Source: Bacillota bacterium (GTDB lineage: Bacteria > Bacillota_I > Bacilli_A > RFN20 > CAG-826). From it: a DNA stretch of 39,267 nucleotides. Shown here in pieces: positions 23,731 through 32,421 of the stretch. The stretch lies in contig JAEWLX010000045.1 in the NCBI GenBank assembly GCA_023457325.1, forward strand, positions 1 to 39,267, read 5' to 3'. Position 1 is the stretch's first letter. Every line of letters starts with the position of its first letter. A program made the position numbers and the translations under genes. The notes beneath the pieces were generated by a model, which saw only the letters and a program-made list of their open reading frames with translations, made no database searches and had not been told where the DNA came from.

Positions 23731-23777
23731 AAAACACCGTTATTGCGTTAATTTTGCAGCAATTCCGGTGTTTTTTT
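23731..23777. terminator. Bidirectional terminator between carbamate kinase and serA
   Basis: AAAACACCG (23731-23739) and CGGTGTTTT (23766-23774) form the outer stem, with an inner ATTGC/GCAAT pair. A T-run follows on the plus strand (23771-23777) and, through the A-run, on the minus strand, so it can stop transcription from both sides. Confidence 0.85.
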
Positions 23778-23783
23778 GTTTAA

Positions 23784-24965
23784 TTAGTGAATAACGCGAA
23801 GACGAATAACTCCGGCAATTTCGGCAAGGGATTCGCCAAGACAAACACCATTCGCGCAGTTTCCGCTCGTCTTAACAAAATCGACGAGAGTGACACCATA
23901 ATTGCCTTTGGTTTTACTGGCGATTTGTTTAACGACACCACGAGTCTCAACGACTTTAATAATTTGTCCTGAGATACCTTCGTTTGCATCATGAAGAATG
24001 ACGATACGATGAGCATCTGTTTTTGCACCTAATTCGATATTGGGATAATTAACGGAGTTGACGATATTGCCGTTATTAATAAAATCGACAATTTGTCTTA
24101 CGGCCATCGTCGCACAGTTATCCTCGGCTTCTTCGGTTGAAGCACCGAGATGAGGGATGGCAACGACACCTTCCATGTTCGCTGTGGCGTGGTTTGGAAA
24201 ATCAGTGACATATTTACGGACTTTTCCGGCGATTAGGGCTTCTTTTATATTTTCATCATTAACAATAGCGTCGCGTGCTAGATTGACGATGATAACTCCT
24301 TCTTTCATCTTGGCAATTGTTTCGCGATTGATCATGCCTTTGGTGGCAGGAAGAAGCGGAACGTTAAGACTGATATAATCGCTTGCAACATATAGCTCAT
24401 CTGCGCTAGCAACGATATTTATATCGTTTGGTAGCAAATCGCGATTCTTTTCAATTGTCGCCTGTGAAGGTTCGTAGGCTACGACCTTCATACCCATACC
24501 ATGAGCGGCTTGAGCGACTAAAGAACCAACTGCCCCAAGACCAAAAATGCCAAGTGTTTTGCCAAGGATTTCTGTTCCGGCGAAAGCTGCTTTAGCCTTT
24601 TCCATACTCTTGTTGATTTCGACATCTTCTTTGTTGGCTTCGACCCATTTCATACCGCCATGAATATCACGAGCGGCCATGAGCATACCAGCAATGGTTA
24701 ATTCTTTAACGGCATTGGCGTTGGCGCCTGGTGTATTAAAGACAACAACGCCTTCTTTTGCGTAATCATCAAGAGGAATATTGTTGACGCCGGCACCAGC
24801 TCTGGCGACTGCCAAAACGCTTTCCGGTAATTTCATTTCGTGCATAACAGCACTGCGAACTAAAATGGCATCGGCTTCATTTACGTCAGCAGTCACTTCA
24901 TAATCAGCGGGAAGCGTTTTTAAACCTACTGGCGAAATTTTATTTAGACATAGTATCTTTCTCAT
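23784..24965 (-). CDS. serA: D-3-phosphoglycerate dehydrogenase
   Basis: A 393-residue NAD-dependent dehydrogenase committing 3-phosphoglycerate to serine. The NAD loop GIFGLGAVGS is at residues 139-148, the substrate arginine R231 in NLARDAIVN, and the catalytic histidine H272 in PHLGASTEEAEDN. The catalytic-Glu loop reads YVTDFPNHA (252-260) rather than the usual DVFxxEP, as I recall from a shorter branch of the family. A C-terminal ACT-like regulatory domain (about 318-393) is present. TAGGAGG overlaps the serC stop and serves as ribosome site for ATG 24965. Last gene of the gdhA-DUF1015-serC-serA operon. Confidence 0.93.
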   Translation of the reverse strand: MRKILCLNKISPVGLKTLPADYEVTADVNEADAILVRSAVMHEMKLPESVLAVARAGAGVNNIPLDDYAKEGVVVFNTPGANANAVKELTIAGMLMAARDIHGGMKWVEANKEDVEINKSMEKAKAAFAGTEILGKTLGIFGLGAVGSLVAQAAHGMGMKVVAYEPSQATIEKNRDLLPNDINIVASADELYVASDYISLNVPLLPATKGMINRETIAKMKEGVIIVNLARDAIVNDENIKEALIAGKVRKYVTDFPNHATANMEGVVAIPHLGASTEEAEDNCATMAVRQIVDFINNGNIVNSVNYPNIELGAKTDAHRIVILHDANEGISGQIIKVVETRGVVKQIASKTKGNYGVTLVDFVKTSGNCANGVCLGESLAEIAGVIRLRVIH

Positions 24966-24973
24966 TGTTCCTC

Positions 24974-26059
24974 CTATTTGCTGTGAGCGGCTTCGAATTC
25001 GCGCATATAAGCAACTAAAGCTTCCACACCAGCAACTGGCATAGCATTATAAATCGAGGCTCTCATTCCGCCGACTGAACGGTGTCCTTTAAGGTTGGCA
25101 AAACCAGCCGTTTTTGCGCCTTCTAAGAAGGCATTATTAAGTTCATCGTTTCCCGTTGTAAAGCAGACGTTCATTAATGAACGAGAGTTCTTATCAACTG
25201 TGCCTTTGAAAATCTTGCTGTTATCTAAATAATCATAAATAAGAGCGGCTTTCTTCTCGTTTCTTTCTTTCATAGCTTCAAGACCGCCATGTTTTAAAAT
25301 CCATTTGAAGACGAGACCACAGATATAAATGCCATAAGTAGGTGGCGTGTTATACATCGAGCCATTATCAGCTAACACTTTATATTTCAAAAGAGTTGGC
25401 GTGCCGGGAAGTGGTTCATTTTCTAATAAATCTTCGCGGACAATGACGATGACAACTCCAGCAGGTCCGACGTTTTTCTGCGCTCCGGCATAGATTAATC
25501 CAAACTTGGTAACATCCATTGGTTCTGATAGGAACGAGGAAGAGGCGTCGTTAATTAAAATCTTGCCTGGAAACTCAGGATACTTTTTGTATTTGGTTCC
25601 AAAGATTGTGTTATTATCACACATGCAGACAAAGTCTGACTCTGGCGTAGCTTTTACATTATCAAGATTAGGAATGTAAGAAAAATTCTTATCTTCTGAA
25701 GAAGCAATAACATTCACTTTACCAAAGATTTCCGCTTCTTTCTTTGCGGCTTTTGACCAGTGACCAGTCATAATAAAGTCATAAATTCTGTTTTTGGAAA
25801 GATTCATCGGGACCATGGCGAACTGAACAGTGCCGCCACCTTGAACAAATAAAACTTTGTAGTTATTCGGAATGTTTAAGACTTTGCGAAGATCGGCTTC
25901 AGCCTCATCGATAATCGCTTGGTAGTTTTTGGAGCGATGTGACATCTCCATAACCGACATACCCGATCCTTTGTAATCGAGCATTTCATCAGCAGCTTGT
26001 TGTAGTACCTCCTCGGGCAGGACAGCTGGTCCGGCAGAAAAGTTGTAGATACGTTTCAT
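24974..26059 (-). CDS. serC: Phosphoserine aminotransferase
   Basis: A 361-residue class V aminotransferase that makes phosphoserine from phosphohydroxypyruvate with glutamate as donor. The start FSAGPAVLPEEVL, the GGGTVQFAMVPMN segment, and the PLP lysine in YAGAQKNVGPAG are diagnostic, and SVGGMRASIYNAMP at the C-terminus is the phosphate-binding motif. Full length. ATG 26059 has an AAGGAG site. It shares an operon with gdhA, which would replenish its glutamate. Confidence 0.96.
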   Translation of the reverse strand: MKRIYNFSAGPAVLPEEVLQQAADEMLDYKGSGMSVMEMSHRSKNYQAIIDEAEADLRKVLNIPNNYKVLFVQGGGTVQFAMVPMNLSKNRIYDFIMTGHWSKAAKKEAEIFGKVNVIASSEDKNFSYIPNLDNVKATPESDFVCMCDNNTIFGTKYKKYPEFPGKILINDASSSFLSEPMDVTKFGLIYAGAQKNVGPAGVVIVIVREDLLENEPLPGTPTLLKYKVLADNGSMYNTPPTYGIYICGLVFKWILKHGGLEAMKERNEKKAALIYDYLDNSKIFKGTVDKNSRSLMNVCFTTGNDELNNAFLEGAKTAGFANLKGHRSVGGMRASIYNAMPVAGVEALVAYMREFEAAHSK

Positions 26060-26078
26060 TTTTTTCTCCTTCCGTTAT

Positions 26079-27299
26079 CTATTTTATTCTCTTGCATTCG
26101 AGATAGTAACGCTTCTCTACGGCGTGCCCCATCGAAAAAGTCTTGCGGGGCAAAACATCGCCACTAGCGATGTAATCAAATAAATCACCTTTGGTGAGCG
26201 AAGGCATCGCAATGGCGATTGAGCCTGGATGTTTATCGGCTACCTCATGGGTGTGATTTAGGTCGTGAATATAATCGACGGTAACGCCGGGATTATTTCT
26301 TAAATACTGATCAATATAGTCTTGAATTAGTCGATAGGCCATTGGAGCGTTGCTCGGAATTAGTAATGGCACTTCGCCATCTTCTTTACTATAAATGTGT
26401 GTGTTATATGATCCTTGAACGGCTTTGCGAAGGCCGGAAACAAAGTCATTTTTAACATTAAAAACAACGCGGTGAATTGGTTCAAACTCGAGTCCTTTGT
26501 CATATAAATTAATGGCTTCAACCAACGCAAAACGAGCTGGATGAACTTTTCGTTCTTCGGGCGTCAAATCGCCTTTAATGCGATCCCAATGTGCTTTCGC
26601 GGTCGCCAAAGAATGATTTCCATCACCGACAACGAACATCAACCCATTGCCATTTTCTTCGGTGAGGCGTGTAAAGGCATCAATGATTGGCTGCGTATCT
26701 TTGATTTGATAGCCACGCAAATGACCACCATTTTGATTCAATTCAAAATCATAGACAAGCGGCAATTCTTTACGCTTCTCATATAACCCTTCGACAATTT
26801 GCTTTTTATGATCATCAAATAGGAATTGAACGTGTGTTAATTCGACTGGCGCGTTCTCGCGAATTTTAAGCCGAGGAGGAATTCGCTCGACAATCGTCGC
26901 TTCTGTCGCCCGTATTAAAGCTTTCGTTCCTTTTTGATAAGAATACGCCTCAAGATCAACGGAAATAACAAGGCCTAGCCTTCTCTTAGTGTGCGGTGTT
27001 TCCCGTTCGACTAAGATGAAACAATCTCCAACATCTTTCAGAACTTCTTCTTTTAAATAAGTTTCGATGTGGCGATTAATGCCGTCTATATATTCTTTTT
27101 CATTAACAATAGTTAAATAAGCTTCGGGAAAAATCATGTGATAAGTCGATGGCTTCTCACCAATTTTTGTCTTTAGATCATCCCAGTACTCACGTTGGCT
27201 CGTAAATTGATCACAAGCAATAACGGCGAAGGAATTCATATCAATTCCATCTTTGGGAAGCAAAATGCGCGGCGGACGAATCGGATTAACAATTTTCAT
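26079..27299 (-). CDS. DUF1015 family protein
   Basis: A 406-residue protein of the DUF1015 family. Recognisable features are the N-terminal PIRPPRILLP opening, the central FVVGDGNHSLATAKAHWD motif and the C-terminal MPSLTKGDLFDYIASGDVLPRKTFSMG region. DUF1015 genes are frequently next to serA and serC in anaerobes, as here. Biochemical activity is not known to me; a link to serine phosphorylation or metabolism is inferred from context. It starts three bases after the gdhA stop. Confidence 0.9.
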   Translation of the reverse strand: MKIVNPIRPPRILLPKDGIDMNSFAVIACDQFTSQREYWDDLKTKIGEKPSTYHMIFPEAYLTIVNEKEYIDGINRHIETYLKEEVLKDVGDCFILVERETPHTKRRLGLVISVDLEAYSYQKGTKALIRATEATIVERIPPRLKIRENAPVELTHVQFLFDDHKKQIVEGLYEKRKELPLVYDFELNQNGGHLRGYQIKDTQPIIDAFTRLTEENGNGLMFVVGDGNHSLATAKAHWDRIKGDLTPEERKVHPARFALVEAINLYDKGLEFEPIHRVVFNVKNDFVSGLRKAVQGSYNTHIYSKEDGEVPLLIPSNAPMAYRLIQDYIDQYLRNNPGVTVDYIHDLNHTHEVADKHPGSIAIAMPSLTKGDLFDYIASGDVLPRKTFSMGHAVEKRYYLECKRIK

Positions 27300-27301
27300 T
27301 A

Positions 27302-28648
27302 TTAAATGACACCTTCTTGGAGCATTGCATCATAGACTTTAATAAATCCGGCAATATTGGCACCTAATGCCAAGTTAGTCGGTTTTCCATACTTGGTGGC
27401 CGTTTCATGACATTTACGGAAAATATCTTTCATGATTTGTTCAAGTTTTTGATCAACTTCTTGATATGTCCAGGAAAGGTGCATGGCGTTTTGGCTCATC
27501 TCCAAGCCGGAAACAGCGACACCGCCTGCGTTACTGGCTTTGCCAGGAGCAAACAAGATGCCGTTTTCATTGCAATAGCGAATTGCTTCGACTGTCGTTG
27601 GCATATTCGCGCCTTCAACAAGCATATAACAACCACCAGCTTTTAGTTTCTTGGCATCTTCAATGTCAATTTCGTTTTGTGTCGCACATGGAAGAGCGAT
27701 GTCACAAGGCATACCCCACATTTCTTTGGGGTTATTGACGAATTTGGCGTTGGGATAATGTTTAAGATATTCAAGAGAATATTCTCCCTTTTCTTCCGAG
27801 AGACGATCAACGAGTGGTATGTCTAAACCTTTTGGATCATAAACAAAACCGTTGATATCAGACATAGCTACTACTTTCGCACCTAAGGCTGCCGCTTTAA
27901 CGGCCGCATGTTTCCCGACTTTTCCTGATCCGGAAATAATGACGCGCTTATCTTTTAAAGAGTCATTGCGGAATACTTTGAGCATTTCAGCAACAAAGTA
28001 CAAAAGACCATAACCGGTCGCTTCTTTGCGACCTAACGATCCGCCATAAGAAATGCCTTTGCCAGTAAAGGTACCGACAAAATCATTTGATAGTTTTTTA
28101 TACATGCCATACATATAGCCAATTTCACGAGCTCCGACGCCAAAATCACCAGCAGGGACGTCAGTGTCAGGGCCAATGTGACGGAATAATTCGGAAACAT
28201 AGGCTTGGCAGAAACGCATAATCTCTTCATCAGAGCGTCCGCGTGGACTGAAGTCAGCTCCACCTTTTCCGCCTCCTAAAGGAAGGCCAGTTAAACTGTT
28301 TTTAAATGTTTGTTCAAAGGCTAAAAATTTTAAGATTGATAAATTAACGGAGGCATCAAAACGAATTCCGCCTTTATATGGACCAATCGCTGAGTTGAAT
28401 TGAACGCGCCAGCCTTTATTGACTTGAACTTTGCCCTTGTCATCAACCCACGCGACACGGAAAGATATGACTCTTTCAGGAATAAGGATTCTTTCTAAGA
28501 TAGCGTATTTTTCAATTTTAGGCTCTTGATCGACTAAATAGTCCATAGAATCAAAAAATTCCTCGACCGCTGAGATAAACTCCGGCTCGAAGGAATACTT
28601 TTTCTTAACGTCTTCGAATAATCTGTTTAAGTAACTGCTTTGGTACAC
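27302..28648 (-). CDS. gdhA: Glutamate dehydrogenase (NADP-type, GdhA)
   Basis: A 448-residue hexameric-type glutamate dehydrogenase interconverting 2-oxoglutarate plus ammonia and glutamate. The catalytic lysine lies in PLGGGKGGADF near residue 121, the substrate site in RVQFNSAIGPYKGGIRF, and the dinucleotide motif in ISGSGKVGKHAA. The length and sequence style are those of biosynthetic NADP enzymes. The start is GTG at 28648, with GGAGG seven bases upstream. First gene of the operon, controlled by a promoter with a cre site; it could capture ammonia released by the neighbouring purine pathway. Confidence 0.95.
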   Translation of the reverse strand: MYQSSYLNRLFEDVKKKYSFEPEFISAVEEFFDSMDYLVDQEPKIEKYAILERILIPERVISFRVAWVDDKGKVQVNKGWRVQFNSAIGPYKGGIRFDASVNLSILKFLAFEQTFKNSLTGLPLGGGKGGADFSPRGRSDEEIMRFCQAYVSELFRHIGPDTDVPAGDFGVGAREIGYMYGMYKKLSNDFVGTFTGKGISYGGSLGRKEATGYGLLYFVAEMLKVFRNDSLKDKRVIISGSGKVGKHAAVKAAALGAKVVAMSDINGFVYDPKGLDIPLVDRLSEEKGEYSLEYLKHYPNAKFVNNPKEMWGMPCDIALPCATQNEIDIEDAKKLKAGGCYMLVEGANMPTTVEAIRYCNENGILFAPGKASNAGGVAVSGLEMSQNAMHLSWTYQEVDQKLEQIMKDIFRKCHETATKYGKPTNLALGANIAGFIKVYDAMLQEGVI

Positions 28649-28728
28649 TTTTTTTCCTCCTCACGCATGGTCGATGGGAGGACTTATCGCGCCTTCCAAG
28701 ACGCATGAATAATCGTGTATGTCGTACT

Positions 28729-28745
28729 GGTAATTATAAATTACC
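28729..28745. promoter_or_regulatory. 17-bp inverted repeat in the gdhA leader
   Basis: GGTAATT (28729-28735), ATA, AATTACC (28739-28745) is a perfect inverted repeat about ten bases downstream of the gdhA -10, covering the expected transcription start. It is a candidate operator for a nitrogen- or amino-acid-responsive repressor. Confidence 0.5.
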
Positions 28746-28754
28746 TCATAATAT

Positions 28755-28760
28755 ATTATA
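28755..28760 (-). promoter_or_regulatory. -10 element of the gdhA operon
   Basis: The minus strand reads TATAAT. The best upstream -35 candidates (TTGTAA at 15 bases or CTTGTA at 16) are weak, and the spacer is occupied by a cre site. Confidence 0.55.
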
Positions 28761-28761
28761 C

Positions 28762-28775
28762 TGAAAGCGCTTACT
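28762..28775. promoter_or_regulatory. cre site (CcpA) at the gdhA promoter
   Basis: TGAAAGCGCTTACT fits every position of the TGWAARCGYTWNCW consensus. It abuts the -10 on its upstream side, a position expected to give catabolite repression. Confidence 0.7.
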
Positions 28776-28797
28776 TTACAAGGTGCAAAACGATGAA

Positions 28798-28824
28798 GCC
28801 CGATTCATTATAAAAGAATCGAGC
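28798..28824 (-). terminator. Probable terminator of the degV gene
   Basis: GCCCGATTC (28798-28806) and GAATCGAGC (28816-28824) form a 9-bp stem with one G-U pair on the minus strand, 40 bases after the degV stop. The following tract (TTCATCGTTTT) is only moderately T-rich, so termination may be partial. Confidence 0.5.
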
Positions 28825-28864
28825 ATCTCACCGTTCACAATTAGGAATGATAGTTATTTATTGT

Positions 28865-29746
28865 TTAGACTTCTTCGCGTTTGTTGCCCATGAAGAAAAC
28901 AGCAACTGTTCCTGGACCAGAATGAGAACCAATAACGGGACCAATATAACTATAGATTAAATCCTTTACTTTCATTTTGGCGTGAATAAGACCGCCGACT
29001 TCTTTAGCCTCATCTAAACAATCACCATGAGCAATAAAGATAGTTTGCTCCTCAGGATTAACAATTTGTTTTGCCATGATTTCAATCATTTCGGTTAATG
29101 ACTTTTTGCGACCGACTGTTTTATGAAGAACAGATAGCTTGCCATCATATGTCACATGCAAAATTGGTTTAACACCGAGAAGAGTTCCAAAAAAGGCAGC
29201 AGTACCGCTTAAGCGACCGCCTCTTTTTAAAGTACCTAGTTCTTCGACAGTAAAAAGGTGACGAAGATTATATTTATTAGCTTCGAGCCATGCGGCAACT
29301 TCATCAATTGATTTGCCTTCTTCTTTTAAAAGAGCGGCTCTCCAGACGAGATAGCCTTCACCTAGTGAGGCGCTCAACGTATCAACCGCAACAATTTTAC
29401 GATCTGGATAATCATCTTTTAACATATCAATAGCCATCGTTGCCGATTGATATGTTCCGCTTAATGCGGAAGAAAGGGCGACATAAAGGATATCTTGCCC
29501 CTTTTCGAGTAGTCCGGTAAAAAATTGAACAAACTCACCGACGTTAACTAATGATGTACGCGAAACTTTCTTATTGCGTAGCTGATTGTAAAAATCGTTT
29601 AGACTTAATTCTCTTTCATCAAGATGATGAGTATAGGATTTTCCTTCTATTTCAAGCACCATTGGAATAATGGCGATGTCATGTTTTTTTACGATTTCGG
29701 CCGAGAGGTCGGAACAAGCGTCAGTTGCTAGTATAAACTGTTTCAT
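28865..29746 (-). CDS. DegV family fatty-acid-binding protein
   Basis: A 293-residue DegV protein. The N-terminal TDACSDLSAEIVKKHDI motif, the TSLVNVGEF loop, ALSSALSGTYQSA near residue 90 and the GTLKRGGRLSG segment are typical. Family members bind fatty acids; several act as FakB, presenting fatty acids to the FakA kinase. No fakA is in the window. Start at ATG 29746 with AAGGAG; a small AACCT-TTG-AGGTT hairpin (29761-29773) lies just before it. Confidence 0.92.
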   Translation of the reverse strand: MKQFILATDACSDLSAEIVKKHDIAIIPMVLEIEGKSYTHHLDERELSLNDFYNQLRNKKVSRTSLVNVGEFVQFFTGLLEKGQDILYVALSSALSGTYQSATMAIDMLKDDYPDRKIVAVDTLSASLGEGYLVWRAALLKEEGKSIDEVAAWLEANKYNLRHLFTVEELGTLKRGGRLSGTAAFFGTLLGVKPILHVTYDGKLSVLHKTVGRKKSLTEMIEIMAKQIVNPEEQTIFIAHGDCLDEAKEVGGLIHAKMKVKDLIYSYIGPVIGSHSGPGTVAVFFMGNKREEV

Positions 29747-29760
29747 TTTTTCTCCTTTGT

Positions 29761-29790
29761 AACCTTTGAGGTTTTGATTATCTTATTATA
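29761..29790 (-). promoter_or_regulatory. degV -10 element and leader hairpin
   Basis: The minus strand carries TATAAT at 29785-29790. Downstream, AACCT-TTG-AGGTT (29761-29773) is a perfect 5-bp hairpin eight bases before the ribosome site, which could modulate translation. No good -35 is seen. Confidence 0.4.
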
Positions 29791-29875
29791 TAGTTAAAAA
29801 CTTGTCATCTCTTTTAATCAGAAACATGAAAAAAGAGAAGATAAGCGTTCTTTCAAATAAAATGTATTTTATTAC

Positions 29876-30433
29876 CTACGAATTTGTTTCAATCCACTTA
29901 AGAAAGGCGTTCGCAAATTGGCTCAAAAACTTGAGCGTATCAACGTTTGCAATTATCCCTTTATCATCCAGTAACGTGTGTACGCTTCCAATATAGGCTT
30001 CTGGTTGTTGCATCGTCGCTACATTTAAAAAGGTCAAAACTTGACGGAGATGATGATTGGCTCCGAATCCCCCGATTGCTCCTGGAGAAACGCTGACAAT
30101 CGCTCCTGGTTTACCGTTCCAAACACTATAACCATATGGACGCGAACCAACATCAAGAGCGTTTTTTAAAACACCGGGCATTGAGCGGTTATACTCTGGG
30201 GTGACAAATAAAAAGGCATCATATTTTTTTAATTCACTGCGAAAGGCGAGCCACGATTCCGGTTCTCTTTTTTCTGCTTCCAGATCCTGGTTGTACATAT
30301 CGATTTGGCTAATATCAATCAGATCAAGATTTAAGTTTTTTGGACTCACATCTTTGATGGCTAAGGCTATTTTTTTCGAAAATGATTCTTTTCTTAAACT
30401 GCCGACTATGACGGCAACGTTAATATTGTTCAC
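29876..30433 (-). CDS. NAD(P)H-dependent FMN reductase
   Basis: A 185-residue flavodoxin-fold reductase. The FMN phosphate loop GSLRKESFSKKIA is at residues 11-23 and the flavin-ring loop TPEYNRSMPGVLKNALD near 79-95, both typical of the NADPH-dependent FMN reductase/azoreductase/ChrR family. It reduces free flavin, quinones or other acceptors. The start is GTG at 30433 with AGGAGG eight bases upstream; no ATG in a better place exists. Single gene, divergent from the channel gene. Confidence 0.88.
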   Translation of the reverse strand: MNNINVAVIVGSLRKESFSKKIALAIKDVSPKNLNLDLIDISQIDMYNQDLEAEKREPESWLAFRSELKKYDAFLFVTPEYNRSMPGVLKNALDVGSRPYGYSVWNGKPGAIVSVSPGAIGGFGANHHLRQVLTFLNVATMQQPEAYIGSVHTLLDDKGIIANVDTLKFLSQFANAFLKWIETNS

Positions 30434-30608
30434 GGTTATTTCCTCCTAATGACAATTGATACATTAAGTATACATTAAGATGAATTGGTAATCATTTAAG
30501 GTGCTTTGATGAACTATAATAAGCATTTTTCCCATTTTAAAACTCATGTACATGAAGCCCTTTCGAGTATTACAATAAAATCAACATAACTATTTGCAGG
30601 GGCTAGCC

Positions 30609-32417
30609 ATGAATAATTTGAACCACCTTCGCCACAAACATCCACGTCTCTTTTTTCTTTTGCTACTAATAACCTTCAATTTGCTATTAATGATAATTTC
30701 AACATTAATTGTCTATTTTGGAATTGGCGGTTACGCGAATATTTGGGAAGCTTTCTCGCAAACAGCCATTACTTGGTTCCTCGATCCAGGATTTTATAAT
30801 CAAGACGGCAATAATGCCTTGAAAATTATTTCGATGATAACCGTCTTAACGGCTATGATCAGCGTGAATGGCGGGATTATCGCTTTTCTATCAGCTTTGC
30901 TGATGGACTTTTTAGAAACGATTCGAAGTGGTGCGGGCAATCTGCGTGTGAATAACCATGTTTTAATATTAAACTGGAGTAGTGAAGTCGGCGAAATTCT
31001 CGTCAGTTATTATTATGATGTCCGACCAACGACTGTCGTAATTCTAAGTGAAAAACCCCGTTCTGAAGTTGAAAGAGCGATTAAAGAAAGTTTTTTTAGT
31101 AACGGTATCCGCCGCCCTGGAAGAAAACTTCGTTACTTTGTTCTTCAAGGCGACCCTCTTTCCAGCGCCGATTTAGACTGGGCGCGTGCCTACAAGGCCA
31201 GCAGTATTATCGTTCTTAACGCTAATAAGTTTAATAATCCAAGCGATAACGATATTGATGTTTTAAAAATATTAATGCTTTTAACACCCACCAAAGAGCA
31301 AACCGTTGTGGCCGAGGTATGCGATTCGAAAACTGATGAATTGATCAAATCTGGCTTTACCTTAAACGGCGAAAGTGAAAGCAATATTGTCTTTATCAAT
31401 CAAACAGCGATTATGGGCTTTATTATTGCCCAAACGATGGTCTCTCCTTATCTAAGCGACATCTACGCCGAATTACTCGGGTTTGGTGGTGCAGATTTTT
31501 ATACCAAAAGGTACACCGAAAGTATTTCGTCATATCTAGATATTTATTCCCATTCTTTACCAGTTTTTACTAAAAAGATTAATGGTAATAGCCATCTTCT
31601 TATCATGGCTGATAATAAAAAAGATCTCGATAAATTAAGAGAAAAAGAATATGTTTTGCCATCTTTAATAAAATTAAATTTTGTCAATCGGCAGACACCG
31701 ATTACGCATCGCGATGTATTAATTGTGGGTGACAATGAAAAAAGCGCCTTTATCATCGATAGCCTTAAAAAATACACTCTCGACAGTGGCAATCAAATCC
31801 ATGTTGAGCAAAAGGATGACATTAGCGAAAAGCTTATAAAAGAAATCGCATCAGGACAATATAGTAAAGTTATTTTGCTTTCCTCAACGAACCATAATCT
31901 TGATGGTGATCCCGACTCCAAAGCAATAACAAGCCTTTTAAAAATTTCAAAAGCTGCAAAGGACAGTCAAACATCCTTAATTATTGAACTCGTCAATCCC
32001 CGTAATGCCCAGATTACAACTCGTTATGGAATTAAGTATTCGATTTTGACAAATCGCTACATCAGCCGCATCATTTCGCAAACGAGTAAAAATCCAGTCT
32101 TCTATCCCTTTATTGAAGATCTCTTCACCTATGATGAAGAATCATCAAGTGAAGAATCGTACGAGATCTACATTCATGAGGCTTCCGAACTCATTTCTTT
32201 TGAAGAGAAGAAACAATATGTTTTTGAAACGCCTTCACACCTTGTTCGTTCTTTCTATGAGCAAAACGAAGATGACCCTTACATTGTCATCGGAATTGTA
32301 AACGAGGAAAAGAGCAACCCGAATCTTTATAACATTAAACTCTTCAGCGATAACTTAGACTCTAAAGTCTACCTAATAGTCGAACCAGAAACAAAACTAA
32401 TCGTTGTCGCTAAATAA
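30609..32417 (+). CDS. CASTOR/POLLUX-type ion channel with RCK-like domains
   Basis: A 602-residue protein. Two membrane helices (about residues 14-38 and 72-100) flank a pore-like segment with WEAFSQTAITWFLDPGF. A long cytoplasmic region begins with VNNHVLILNWSSEVGEIL (about 112), the Rossmann-type RCK/TrkA-N-like domain, followed by a second such domain around DVLIVGDNEKSAF. This arrangement is that of the CASTOR/POLLUX/SYM8 ion channels, which in bacteria are less studied. Probable cation (potassium or calcium) channel gated by a cytoplasmic ligand. The frame also has a TTG 5 codons earlier, but AGGGG six bases before ATG 30609 supports the latter. Convergent with gtrA, with only four bases between the stops. 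Confidence 0.8.
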   Translation: MNNLNHLRHKHPRLFFLLLLITFNLLLMIISTLIVYFGIGGYANIWEAFSQTAITWFLDPGFYNQDGNNALKIISMITVLTAMISVNGGIIAFLSALLMDFLETIRSGAGNLRVNNHVLILNWSSEVGEILVSYYYDVRPTTVVILSEKPRSEVERAIKESFFSNGIRRPGRKLRYFVLQGDPLSSADLDWARAYKASSIIVLNANKFNNPSDNDIDVLKILMLLTPTKEQTVVAEVCDSKTDELIKSGFTLNGESESNIVFINQTAIMGFIIAQTMVSPYLSDIYAELLGFGGADFYTKRYTESISSYLDIYSHSLPVFTKKINGNSHLLIMADNKKDLDKLREKEYVLPSLIKLNFVNRQTPITHRDVLIVGDNEKSAFIIDSLKKYTLDSGNQIHVEQKDDISEKLIKEIASGQYSKVILLSSTNHNLDGDPDSKAITSLLKISKAAKDSQTSLIIELVNPRNAQITTRYGIKYSILTNRYISRIISQTSKNPVFYPFIEDLFTYDEESSSEESYEIYIHEASELISFEEKKQYVFETPSHLVRSFYEQNEDDPYIVIGIVNEEKSNPNLYNIKLFSDNLDSKVYLIVEPETKLIVVAK

Positions 32418-32421
32418 ATAA

